Shown here one piece after another: positions 1 through 8,917 of a DNA stretch of 64,000 nt (the first letter of the stretch is position 1; each line of letters begins with the position of its first letter). Below the pieces are notes generated by a model. It was not told the origin of the DNA. It made no database searches and saw nothing but the letters and a program-made list of their open reading frames with translations. The stretch covers positions 7,998,001 to 8,062,000 of the forward strand of contig NZ_BHZC01000001.1 in assembly GCF_003865135.1 (NCBI RefSeq), read 5' to 3'. The DNA is from Streptomyces chrestomyceticus JCM 4735 (GTDB lineage Bacteria > Actinomycetota > Actinomycetes > Streptomycetales > Streptomycetaceae). The position numbers and the translations under genes were made by a program.

Positions 1-31
1 CCCGGAGGAACAGGCGGCGCAGGGCCGCCGG

Positions 32-1771
32 ATGCTGGTCAGGCTGCTGCGCCCGTACCGGGGACGGCTCGTCGCCGTCCTGGTGCTGCAGGCGGTGGGC
101 GCCCTGGCCGGCCTCGCCCCGCTGCTCGCCCTGGCCGAGATCGGCCGGGAACTGCTCGCCCCCGGACCGGCCGACCGCACCGCCGTGTGGACCGCCGTCG
201 TCTTAGGCGCCGCGGGCCTGCTGGTACGGGTCCTGTTCACCGCGGCCGCCGGCGGGTGCGGCCACCTCGTCGACGGGGACCTGCACCTGTCGCTGCGCAA
301 GTCACTGGCCCAGCGCCTCGGGCGGGTGCCCCTGGGCTGGTTCTCGCGCCGCAGCTCGGGCGAGGTGAACGGCGTGGTGCAGGGCGACGTCGACACGCTG
401 CACCACCTGATCGCCCACACGCCCGGCGAGTTCACCTCCGCCGTCGTCGTCCCCGTCGCCTCGCTGGCCTACCTGGCCTGGGTGGACTGGCGGCTGACAC
501 TCGTCGCGCTGATCCCGGTCCTGTTCGGCGTGGCGGTGCACCGCCTGCTGTCGAGCGAGGAACGGCGCCGCCAGGGCATGGCCGTGGGCCAGGCCATGGG
601 CCGTATCGGCGCCTCGTCCGTGGAGTTCGTCCAGGGCATCTCCGTCGTGAAGACCTTCGGCGGCGCGGGCCGGGTCCACCAGCGCTACCGGCGGGCCGCC
701 GACGACTTCGCCGACTTCTTCCTCGGCTACGTCGCCGGGAGCGCGGGCCTGGCGTCGCTGTCCGCCCTCGTCCTGGCACCGCCGTTCGTCCTGCTGCTCA
801 TCCTGACCGGCGGCACCCTGCTGATCACCCAGGGCGCCATGCCGCCCGCCGAACTGCTGCCGTTCCTGCTGCTGTCCGTGGCGCTGACGGCGCCGGTCGC
901 GGCGCTGGGCCACGGCATGGACAACATCCACGCCGCCGAACGGTCCGCCGACCGCATCCACGCGATGCTCAGCGCCCGGCCGCTGCCGGTCCCGGCCCGG
1001 CCGGCCCTCCCGAACGGGGACCGCGTGGAGTACCGCGGCGTCGGCTTCGCCTACGACGACGGCCACCCGGTGCTGCACGACATCGACCTCGTCCTGGAAC
1101 CCGGCACCACCACCGCCCTCGTCGGCCCCTCCGGCGCGGGCAAGTCCACCCTCGCCCAGATGCTGCCCCGCTTCTTCGACCCGACGCGCGGCGCGGTCCT
1201 GCTCGGCGGGGTCGACGTCCGCGACATCGGCGACGAACAGCTCTACCAGCGGGTCGCGTTCATCTTCCAGGACGTCCGGGTGCTGCGCGCCACGGTCGCC
1301 GAGAACATCGCGCTGGCGGTGCCGGACGCCGATCGCGCCGCGGTCGTCGCCGCCGCCCGCGCGGCGGGCCTGCACGAGCGTGTCGCGGCCCTGCCGCACG
1401 GGTACGACTCCGTGCTCGGCGAGGACATCGGCCTGTCCGGCGGCGAGGCACAGCGGCTCGGCATCGCCCGCGCGCTGCTCATCGACGCCCCCGTGCTCGT
1501 CCTCGACGAGGCCATGTCCTTCGCCGACGCCAAGACCCAGGCGGAGCTCCGGCAAGCCCTGGACGTGCTGTGCGCGGGACGCACCCAGCTCGTCATCGCG
1601 CACCGGCTGGAGACCGTCACCCGCGCCGACCGCATCGTCGTCATGGAGGACGGCCGCATCGTGGAGAGCGGAACGTACCAGGAACTCATGGGCGCCGGCG
1701 GCAAGCTCGCCCAGATGTGGCGGGCCCAGCACCGCCACGCGAACGGCACGCACGAAGGGACCGGCCGATGA
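32..1771 (+). CDS. ABC transporter, fused permease-ATPase (YbtP/IrtA-like)
   Basis: Half-size ABC transporter with an N-terminal six-helix exporter-fold membrane domain (about residues 1-310) and a C-terminal ATPase. The ATPase shows Walker A GPSGAGKST (about 368), signature LSGGEAQR (about 471), Walker B VLVLDEA and H-loop VIAHR. With the next gene it forms a heterodimer pair of the YbtP/YbtQ or IrtA/IrtB type; in siderophore loci such pairs import the ferric siderophore despite the exporter fold. The placement directly before a salicylate-loading NRPS supports that role, but export is possible. The frame is open to the left edge (the GGAGG at 4-8 is too far from ATG 32), so the true start may lie outside the window. 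It has a TTA leucine codon at 203-205. The stop overlaps the next start (ATGA). Confidence 0.85.
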   Translation: MLVRLLRPYRGRLVAVLVLQAVGALAGLAPLLALAEIGRELLAPGPADRTAVWTAVVLGAAGLLVRVLFTAAAGGCGHLVDGDLHLSLRKSLAQRLGRVPLGWFSRRSSGEVNGVVQGDVDTLHHLIAHTPGEFTSAVVVPVASLAYLAWVDWRLTLVALIPVLFGVAVHRLLSSEERRRQGMAVGQAMGRIGASSVEFVQGISVVKTFGGAGRVHQRYRRAADDFADFFLGYVAGSAGLASLSALVLAPPFVLLLILTGGTLLITQGAMPPAELLPFLLLSVALTAPVAALGHGMDNIHAAERSADRIHAMLSARPLPVPARPALPNGDRVEYRGVGFAYDDGHPVLHDIDLVLEPGTTTALVGPSGAGKSTLAQMLPRFFDPTRGAVLLGGVDVRDIGDEQLYQRVAFIFQDVRVLRATVAENIALAVPDADRAAVVAAARAAGLHERVAALPHGYDSVLGEDIGLSGGEAQRLGIARALLIDAPVLVLDEAMSFADAKTQAELRQALDVLCAGRTQLVIAHRLETVTRADRIVVMEDGRIVESGTYQELMGAGGKLAQMWRAQHRHANGTHEGTGR

Positions 1772-3476
1772 TCCGACTGCTCCTGCGGGTCATGGGCGAG
1801 ACACACGGCCGCCCCGTACGCCGCACGCTCGTCCTGATGGCGGCACGGACCGTCGTGGAGGGCCTGTCCTACGCGCTGCTCGTGCCGCTGCTGCGCGCCC
1901 TGCTGGGGCCGCGGCCCGCCGACGCCTGGCCGTGGCTCGGCGCCTTCGCCGCCGCGTTCCTGCTGTGCGCCGTCCTCGGCTACCGCAGCGTCCTGACGGG
2001 ATTCCGTACGGGCGGTGAGCTGTCCCGCGGACTGCACCACCGCCTCGGCGACCAGCTCGCCGGGCTGCCCCTGGGCTGGTTCACGTCCTCGCGCATCGGG
2101 GACGTCTCCGGCCTGACCAGCCGCAGCGTGATGGAAGTGATGTCGGTGCCCGCGCACCGGCTCGGCCCGCTCGTCGACGCCACCTTCGTCCCCCTGACGA
2201 TCGTCATGGTCATGTTCTTCTTCGACTGGAGGCTGGCGCTGGCGGCCCTGCTCGCGGCGCCCTTGATCGCCGCGGTGCAGCGTGCCACCGCGCGGGCCAC
2301 CGCACGCGAGGACGCCGAGCGCGCGCGGCGCAGTGACGACGCCTCCGCCCGGGTGGTGGAGTACGTCCGCGCCCAGCCGGTGCTGCGGGCCGGAGGCCGT
2401 ACCGGCGAGCGCTTCCAGCAACTGGACGAGGCGCTGCACGCGCAGTGGCGCAGCGAGCGGCGCGCCGCCGTTAAGGGGCTGCCCGGCGTCCTCGGTCTGA
2501 GTCTCACGGTGCAGACCGTGTTCACCCTGGTCCTCGCATTAGGCGCTTACCTCGTCCTCGACGGCTCCGCCGACGCGGCGTCCGTACTCGCCCTGCTCGT
2601 GCTGAGCGCGCGCTGCGTCGACCCGCTGCTGTCGCTGGCGGACCTGGGCGGCGTCATGCGGGCCTCGCGCGGCGAGCTGGAACGCATCGACGCGGTGCTG
2701 CGGGAGAAGCCGCTGCCGCTGCCGGAGCGGCCGAAAAAGCCCGCCGACAACAGCATCGAACTGGAGGGCGCCACCTTCCGCCGCGGCGGGCGCACCGTAC
2801 TGGACGGGCTGACCCTGAAGGCGGAGGACGGCCGGCGGCTGGCGCTGGTCGGCTCCTCCGGGGCCGGCAAGACCACGCTGCTGCAGCTCGCCGCGCGGTT
2901 CCACGACGTGGACGCGGGCGCGGTACGGCTCGGGGGGTCGACGTGCGCGACATCGACGGCGACGAGCTGATGTCCCGGCTGTCCATCGTCTTCCAGGACG
3001 TCTACCTGTTCGAGGGCACCATCGAGGACAACGTACGGCTCGGCCGCCCCGACGCCACCAAGGAGGAAGTGCGCCGGGCGGCCACCGCCGCCCGCCTGGA
3101 CGAGGTGGTCGCCAGGCTGCCGCAGGGCTGGGACACCGAGGTCGGCGAGGGCGGCGCGGCCCTGTCCGGCGGTGAGCGCCAGCGGGTGTCGATCGCCCGC
3201 GCCCTGCTGAAGGACGCCCCCGTACTGCTGCTCGACGAGGCCACCTCCGCGCTGGACCCGGAGAGCGAGCAGGCCGTCCAGGAAGGACTGGACCGGCTGA
3301 TGCGCGGCCGCACCGTCGTCATGGTCGCGCACCGGCTGCACACCGTCCGGGACGCCGACACCATCGCCTTCCTGGAGGACGGCCGCATCGTCGAGTCCGG
3401 CACCCACCAGGAACTCCTCGAACGCGACGGGAAGTACGCCGCGTTCTGGAAGATCGCCACGCACCAGCCGGCCTGA
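1768..3476 (+). CDS. ABC transporter, fused permease-ATPase (YbtQ/IrtB-like), one-base frameshift
   Basis: Partner of the preceding transporter, starting at ATG 1768 in a 4-bp overlap. The membrane domain and Walker A (GSSGAGKTT) are in the first frame, which then runs into an unrelated tail ending at 2970. The Q-loop region (IVFQDVYLFEG), signature LSGGERQR, Walker B VLLLDEA and H-loop VAHR continue in another frame from about 2940 to 3476. The break is at the G run 2932-2937. One more G would join AVRLGG to VDVRDID, a normal ABC sequence, giving a 569-residue protein. Either a base is missing from the sequence or the gene is disrupted; because everything else is intact I favour sequence error. 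TTA codon at 2539-2541. Probable role: uptake or efflux of the salicyl-thiazoline product. Confidence 0.8.
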
Positions 3477-3493
3477 GAGGAACCGAGGTAGGG

Positions 3494-6400
3494 ATGGCAC
3501 GCAAGGGCACGTCGACGGACCCGTCCGGCTGTACCGGTACGGCCGCTCCCGCATGGACCCTGGAAGCGCTCCGCGCCGAGGTCGCCGCGCTGCTCGGCGC
3601 CGAGCCGGCCGAGGTGGACGACGACGGCGACCTGTTCGCCCTGGGGTTGCAGTCGCTCCAGTTGATGCAGTTCACCAACCGGGTCAACCGCGCGGGCGGA
3701 CGGGCCGGGTTCACGGAACTGGCCAGGGACCCACGGGTCGGCTCCTGGTACCGGCTGCTGAGCAGCCGTACGGGGACGGCCGGCGCGCGGCCCGGACCGG
3801 CGCGCCCGCCCGCCGCGGCGCCGTCCGCCGCCGCGGGGCGGGAGCCGTTCCCGCTCACCCCGGTCCAGCAGGCGTACTGGATCGGCCGGGGTGACGACCG
3901 GTCGCTGGGCGGCGTCGGCTGCCATGCCTACCTGGAGATCGACGCGGTGGACGTGCACCCCGGCCGCCTCGAACAAGCCGTACGGGCCCTGACCCGGCGG
4001 CACCCGATGCTGCGGGCCCGCTGCGACGACGACGGCAGCCAGCGCGTCCTGGACTCCTCGCCCTGGCCGGGCCTGACCGTCCACGACCACACGGCCGGGA
4101 CACGGACCGAGGCCGACGCGGCGGTCGCGGAGCTGCGCGAGCGCCTGTCCCACCGCAGGCTGCGGGTGGACGAGGGCGAGGTCTTCGACGTCCGGTTGAG
4201 CCGCCTGCCGGGCGGCGCGGACTCCCGCCCCGTCGACCGCATCCACCTCGGCGTCGACCTGCTCGTCGCCGACGTGCACAGCATCCGGCTGCTCCTCGCC
4301 GACCTCGCGGAGCTGTACGACGACCCCGACGCGCTGGGGGAGCTGGCCTACGACTTCCCGAGCCACCTCGCCGCACGGGCCACGGCACGCGCGGACGAGC
4401 GGGAGCGGGCCAAGGAGTACTGGACCGACCGCCTGGCCGGTCTGCCCGGCGGTCCGCGACTGCCGCTGGCCACCGACGCCGAGGACGTCGTCCGGCCGCG
4501 CTTCGTACGCCGTACGCACACGCTGGCCCCGCACACCTGGGAGCGGCTGTGCGCGCGAGCGGGCGAGCACGGCGTCACGCCCTCGGTGCTGCTCGCCACC
4601 GTCTTCGCCGAGGTGCTGGCCCGGTTCAGCGGCGAACGGCACTTCCTGCTCAACGTACCGCTGTTCGACCGCGAGCACGACGCCCACCCCGACCTGGACC
4701 GGATCGTCGCCGACTTCACCAGCCTCGTCCTGCTGGAGATCGACCTCGGCCGGGGTACGGGCTTCGCCGGGCGCGCCCGGGCCGTGCAGCAGCGCCTGCA
4801 CGACGACGTGGGCCACGCCGCCTACACCGGCGTCGACGTGCTGCGCGACATGGCACGGGCCGACGCCGACCACCCGCGCACCGCGCCGGTGGTCTTCGCC
4901 TGCAACATCGACGCCCCGCTGGTCCCCGACGCCTTCGCCGACCGCTTCGGCGAGCTGTCCTGGATGGTGTCCCAGACACCGCAGGTCTGGCTGGACCACC
5001 AGATCTACCGCACCCGGGACGGCGGCCTGCTGCTCGCCTGGGACGCGGTGGAGGACCTGTTCCCGGCCGGGCTGATGGACGCGTTGACCGCCGCCTGCGC
5101 CGCCCTGCTGGACCACCTCGTCACGGCCGACTGGACCGAGGTACCGGACCTTCCGCTGCCCGCTGAGCAACTGCGGCGGCGGCACGAGGTGAACGCCACG
5201 CACCGTCCGGAGAGTGGCCGGTCGCTGCACGAAGAGTTCTTCACCCGTGCCGGGTCGCGGGCGGACGCTCCGGCGGTGCTGTGGAGCGCGGACGGAATTC
5301 TCACCCACGGTGAGTTGGCGGAGCGGGCGCTGCGCATCGCCGGTGCCCTCGCCGACCGGGGCATCCGTGACCGCGCCCCCGTGCTCGTCACGGCGCCCAA
5401 GGGCCCCGACCAGATCGCCGCCGTCCTGGGCGTGCTGGCGGCGGGCGGGAGTTACGTACCCGTCGGCGTCGACCAGCCCGCCGAGCGGCGCGCGCGGATT
5501 CTCGCGGTCAGCGGGGCGCGGCTCGTCCTGGACGGCACCGGGACGCCCGCTCCGGCCGAATCCCCGGCCGAAGTGCTGCCGCTGGCCGAGGCGTTACGGT
5601 TCCACCCGCTGGCCGCGCCGGTGTCCGTGAGCCCGGACGACCCCGCGTACACGATCTTCACCTCGGGATCCACCGGCGTCCCGAAGGGCGTCGAGATCAG
5701 CCACCGGGCCGCGGTCAACACCGTCGAGGACATCGACGAGCGCTTCGGCATCGGCCCGGCGGACCGCGTACTGGCCGTCTCCGCCCTGGACTTCGACCTG
5801 TCCGTGTGGGACATCTTCGGGCTGCTCGGCGCGGGCGGCGCGCTCGTGCTGGTGGCCGAGGAGGACCGGCGCGACGCCCAGCGCTGGCTCGACCTGTGCC
5901 GCCGGCACGCCGTGACGGTGTGGAACTCGGTACCCGCCCTCCTCGACATGCTGCTGACCGCGGCCGAGCCCGAGCCGCTTCCGGAGTCCCTGCGTCTCGC
6001 GCTGCTCTCGGGTGACTGGATCGGCCTGGACCTGCCGGGGCGGCTGGCCCGGGCCGGTGCCGGCCGGTGCCGGTTCGTCGCGCTCGGCGGCGCCACGGAG
6101 GCCGCGATCTGGTCCAACGTCCACGAGGTCGGCGAGCTGCCGCCGCACTGGCGGTCCATCCCGTACGGCACCCCGCTGGGCAACCAGAAGTTCCGGGCCG
6201 TCGACCCGCAGGGCCGGGACTGCCCGGACTGGGTGCCCGGCGAGCTGTGGATCGGCGGTACGGGGGTGGCGCTCGGCTACCGGGGCGATCCCGCGCTGAC
6301 GGCGGAACGCTTCCCCACGGTGGCGGGCGAACGCTGGTACCGCACCGGTGACCTCGGCCGCTACTGGCCCGACGGCACGCTGGAGTTCCTCGGGCGCGCC

Positions 6401-8047
6401 GACCAGCAGGTGAAGATCAACGGCTTCCGGGTGGAGCTGGGCGAGGTCGAGGCGGCGTTGCAGAGCCTCCCCGCCGTGGCCCACGCGGTCGCCGCGGTGG
6501 TGGGCGAGCCGCGCAAGGAACTCGCCGTCGCCGTCGTACCGGCGCGGCCGGCGGCCGGGGAGGAGCCGGACGCCGCGGGGAGCGGCCACCAGGCAACTCA
6601 CGTACCGGCCGAGGTGGAGCTGGAACGCGCCCTCACCGAAACCATGCTCGCCGCGCTCCTCGCCGCCCTGGACCCGGGCCTGTCCGACGGCACCGCAGGG
6701 CAGCCCGGCCTCCCCGGCACCCGGGACGCGTCGGGCCTGCCCGAGGCGAACCGGCGGCTGCTGGAGGAGATGACCGGCGAACTGGTCGAGCGAGACGTCC
6801 TGGCGCGCACGGCGGGCACCTTCACCGTCGGCCGGCGCTGGGCCGAGGTCCGCGACGGGGATCGCGCGGCCGGGCTGCGCGCGAACATCAGCGGTGGCCG
6901 GCTGGAGAACGTGGTCGACGCCTGGGCCCGGGCCATGCCGGTGCTGCTCTCCGTACTGCGCGGCGAAACGTCCGCCACCGTACTGCTCGACGACCCGGAG
7001 CTGTCCCCCGAATCCCTGGCCGACGCCCTGCCCGGAGCCCGCCTCTGCCTGGAGCGGACCGCGCAGGCGCTGCAAGGACTCGCCGAGGAGCGGCCCGCAC
7101 CGCTCGCCGTGGCCGAATGGGGCACCGGCAGCGGCCGCACCGCCGTGCGCCTGCTCGACGCCCTCAAGCCCGGTACGGTCGACTACCTCCTGCTGGCGGA
7201 GTCGGACGCCCGGCGTACGGCTGCCGACACGCGGCTGTCCGCGGCGGGCCACTCGGCACGCACGGCGCTCCAGACCACGCCGGGGGTACCCGAGGCGCGC
7301 CTGAACCGGTTCGACGCGGTGGCCGTCAACGACGCGCTGCACGGCCTGCCCGACCCGTACGCGGTCGCGGCCGCCCTACCGCTGCTGCTGGCCCCGGGCG
7401 GTCACCTGTTCCTGGTCGCCCGCGCCGCCGTCTCCCCGTTGGGTCTGCCTGCGGGCCGTACCGGCGACCGCCTCGACGCCGCGCAGTGGGCCGACCTGCT
7501 GACCCGCGAGGACCTCACCGACGTCCGCCGGGCGCACACCGAACCGGACGGCGCCGTGCTGCTCACCGCCCGGCGCTCCCCGGACGCCCCTCGCCTGGAC
7601 GCCGCCACGCTGCGGGAACAGCTCGCCGAGCGGCTTCCCGCCCACATGATCCCCGGCACGCTGGTGGCCCTGCCCGAGCTGCCGCTGAACGCCAACGGCA
7701 AGGTGGACCGGCGCCGGGCGCAGGAACTGCTCACGTCCGGCGCCCAGCGGCCCGACGCGAGCTGCGACCCGCCGCGCGGTGCCGTGGAGGAGGCCGTGGC
7801 GGAGCTCTGGGCCGAGGTGCTGGGCGCGCCCGCCGCCGGCCGCGACGCCAACTTCTTCGTCCAGGGCGGGGACAGCGTCCTGGCGACGCGTCTGGTCACC
7901 GGCATCCGCCGTCGGCTCGGTGTGGAACTGCCGATGCGTCAGGTGCTGCGGGCGCCGACGGTGGCCGCCATGGGCGCCCTGATCGAGCGACTGCACCCGG
8001 CCGCCGGGGCACCGGGCGCCGAGGAGTACGAGGAAGGTGCGCTGTGA
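3494..8047 (+). CDS. NRPS, ArCP-Cy-A(embedded MT/E-like)-PCP, PchE/HMWP2-like
   Basis: A 1517-residue synthetase with the domain order of pyochelin PchE. The aryl carrier protein has its phosphopantetheine Ser at about 54 (GLQSLQL). The cyclisation domain (about 115-545) carries DLLVADVHS, the DxxxxDxxS motif of Cy domains. The adenylation domain has its P-loop TSGSTGVPKG near 723; aligning by eye to the GrsA pocket I read D-L-W-N-L-S-L-I-W-K, one change from the DLYNLSLIWK cysteine code. Between A8 and A10 lies a methyltransferase-like insert (about 1035-1355, motif EWGTGSG). The PCP has FFVQGGDSVLA (Ser about 1459). Predicted product: salicyl-Cys cyclised to a hydroxyphenyl-thiazoline thioester. 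There is no TE or second Cy, so the chain must be passed on. RBS-like purines precede ATG 3494. TTA codon at 5594-5596. Confidence 0.92.
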   Translation: MARKGTSTDPSGCTGTAAPAWTLEALRAEVAALLGAEPAEVDDDGDLFALGLQSLQLMQFTNRVNRAGGRAGFTELARDPRVGSWYRLLSSRTGTAGARPGPARPPAAAPSAAAGREPFPLTPVQQAYWIGRGDDRSLGGVGCHAYLEIDAVDVHPGRLEQAVRALTRRHPMLRARCDDDGSQRVLDSSPWPGLTVHDHTAGTRTEADAAVAELRERLSHRRLRVDEGEVFDVRLSRLPGGADSRPVDRIHLGVDLLVADVHSIRLLLADLAELYDDPDALGELAYDFPSHLAARATARADERERAKEYWTDRLAGLPGGPRLPLATDAEDVVRPRFVRRTHTLAPHTWERLCARAGEHGVTPSVLLATVFAEVLARFSGERHFLLNVPLFDREHDAHPDLDRIVADFTSLVLLEIDLGRGTGFAGRARAVQQRLHDDVGHAAYTGVDVLRDMARADADHPRTAPVVFACNIDAPLVPDAFADRFGELSWMVSQTPQVWLDHQIYRTRDGGLLLAWDAVEDLFPAGLMDALTAACAALLDHLVTADWTEVPDLPLPAEQLRRRHEVNATHRPESGRSLHEEFFTRAGSRADAPAVLWSADGILTHGELAERALRIAGALADRGIRDRAPVLVTAPKGPDQIAAVLGVLAAGGSYVPVGVDQPAERRARILAVSGARLVLDGTGTPAPAESPAEVLPLAEALRFHPLAAPVSVSPDDPAYTIFTSGSTGVPKGVEISHRAAVNTVEDIDERFGIGPADRVLAVSALDFDLSVWDIFGLLGAGGALVLVAEEDRRDAQRWLDLCRRHAVTVWNSVPALLDMLLTAAEPEPLPESLRLALLSGDWIGLDLPGRLARAGAGRCRFVALGGATEAAIWSNVHEVGELPPHWRSIPYGTPLGNQKFRAVDPQGRDCPDWVPGELWIGGTGVALGYRGDPALTAERFPTVAGERWYRTGDLGRYWPDGTLEFLGRADQQVKINGFRVELGEVEAALQSLPAVAHAVAAVVGEPRKELAVAVVPARPAAGEEPDAAGSGHQATHVPAEVELERALTETMLAALLAALDPGLSDGTAGQPGLPGTRDASGLPEANRRLLEEMTGELVERDVLARTAGTFTVGRRWAEVRDGDRAAGLRANISGGRLENVVDAWARAMPVLLSVLRGETSATVLLDDPELSPESLADALPGARLCLERTAQALQGLAEERPAPLAVAEWGTGSGRTAVRLLDALKPGTVDYLLLAESDARRTAADTRLSAAGHSARTALQTTPGVPEARLNRFDAVAVNDALHGLPDPYAVAAALPLLLAPGGHLFLVARAAVSPLGLPAGRTGDRLDAAQWADLLTREDLTDVRRAHTEPDGAVLLTARRSPDAPRLDAATLREQLAERLPAHMIPGTLVALPELPLNANGKVDRRRAQELLTSGAQRPDASCDPPRGAVEEAVAELWAEVLGAPAAGRDANFFVQGGDSVLATRLVTGIRRRLGVELPMRQVLRAPTVAAMGALIERLHPAAGAPGAEEYEEGAL

Positions 8048-8847
8048 GCGCTGTGCACCCCACCGCCGCCCGGTCCAGCCTGCGGACCTTCGCCGTACGG
8101 GCGCAGTCCCGCGCCCGGCTGGTGTGCTTCCCGCACGCGGGCGGCGGGGCCGGCGCCTACCGGCTGTGGGGCTTCGACGCTCCCTGGGACGTCGAGGTCG
8201 CCGCGGTGCAGTACCCGGGCCGCGAGGACCGGTACGCGGAGCCGCCGGTGTCCGGCATGAGCGAGCTGGCCGACGCGATCGGGACCGACCTGCTCCGCGA
8301 GGCGGCGGCCCGCCCCGAACGCGCCACCGTCCTGTTCGGCCACAGCATGGGGGCCTCGGTGGCGTACGAGACGGCCCGTCGGCTGACCGCGGCCGGGCAC
8401 CCGCCGGCCGCCCTCGTCGTCTCGGGCCAGCCCGCCCCGCACCGCACGCGCGGCGGCGCCCTGCACCGCGCGGACGACGCCGAACTGCTGGCGGATGTAC
8501 GGAGGCTGGGCGGCACGTCGGCCGGTGTGCTGGGCCACGACGCCCTGCTGCGGGCGCTGCTGCCGACGATCCGGAGCGACTACCGGCTCATCGAGACCTA
8601 CCGCCCGCGCCCCGGCCGCCGCCTCGGCGCGCCGGTGACCGTGCTGTACGCCGACGACGACCCCGAGGTCGACGCCGCCGAGGCGGCGGCATGGCGCGAG
8701 GTCACCGACGGTCCCTGCGACATCGGTGTGTTCACCGGCGGTCACTTCTACCTGGAACAGCACCGGGAGGCCGTCCTCGCCCGCGTCGTGGCCCGCGTCC
8801 GCGCGGCACTGCCCGCCGCGGGCGCGGCCTGGCCGTCACTGCCCTGA
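8044..8847 (+). CDS. Type II thioesterase (YbtT-like)
   Basis: A 267-residue alpha/beta-hydrolase of the external thioesterase family that clears misprimed or stalled carrier proteins. Family signatures are CFPHAGGGAGAYRLW near the N terminus, the catalytic Ser in FGHSMGA, and the C-terminal FTGGHFYL containing the catalytic His. It starts at GTG 8044, overlapping the NRPS stop by 4 bp, so it is translationally coupled to the synthetase it probably edits. The equivalent gene in yersiniabactin clusters is ybtT. A second type II thioesterase lies at 23800-24597 beside the PKSs. Confidence 0.88.
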   Translation: MSAVHPTAARSSLRTFAVRAQSRARLVCFPHAGGGAGAYRLWGFDAPWDVEVAAVQYPGREDRYAEPPVSGMSELADAIGTDLLREAAARPERATVLFGHSMGASVAYETARRLTAAGHPPAALVVSGQPAPHRTRGGALHRADDAELLADVRRLGGTSAGVLGHDALLRALLPTIRSDYRLIETYRPRPGRRLGAPVTVLYADDDPEVDAAEAAAWREVTDGPCDIGVFTGGHFYLEQHREAVLARVVARVRAALPAAGAAWPSLP

Positions 8848-8917
8848 CCCTGCCGCCCACTGCACAGCCCGTCCCACCGTCCGCTTCAGAGAACCGCACA
8901 GAAACGGGGGCCCTCCC

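Noticed and set aside
2932..2937. Programmed ribosomal frameshifting in the ABC transporter
   Set aside because: No known reason or stimulatory structure, and the same kind of one-base loss recurs in three unrelated genes, so sequence error is simpler.
187..2970. A 927-codon open frame across both ABC transporters
   Set aside because: Its first 527 codons are an Arg/Pro-rich shadow of the first transporter; only the part from 1768 is a real protein, the N-terminal section of the second transporter.
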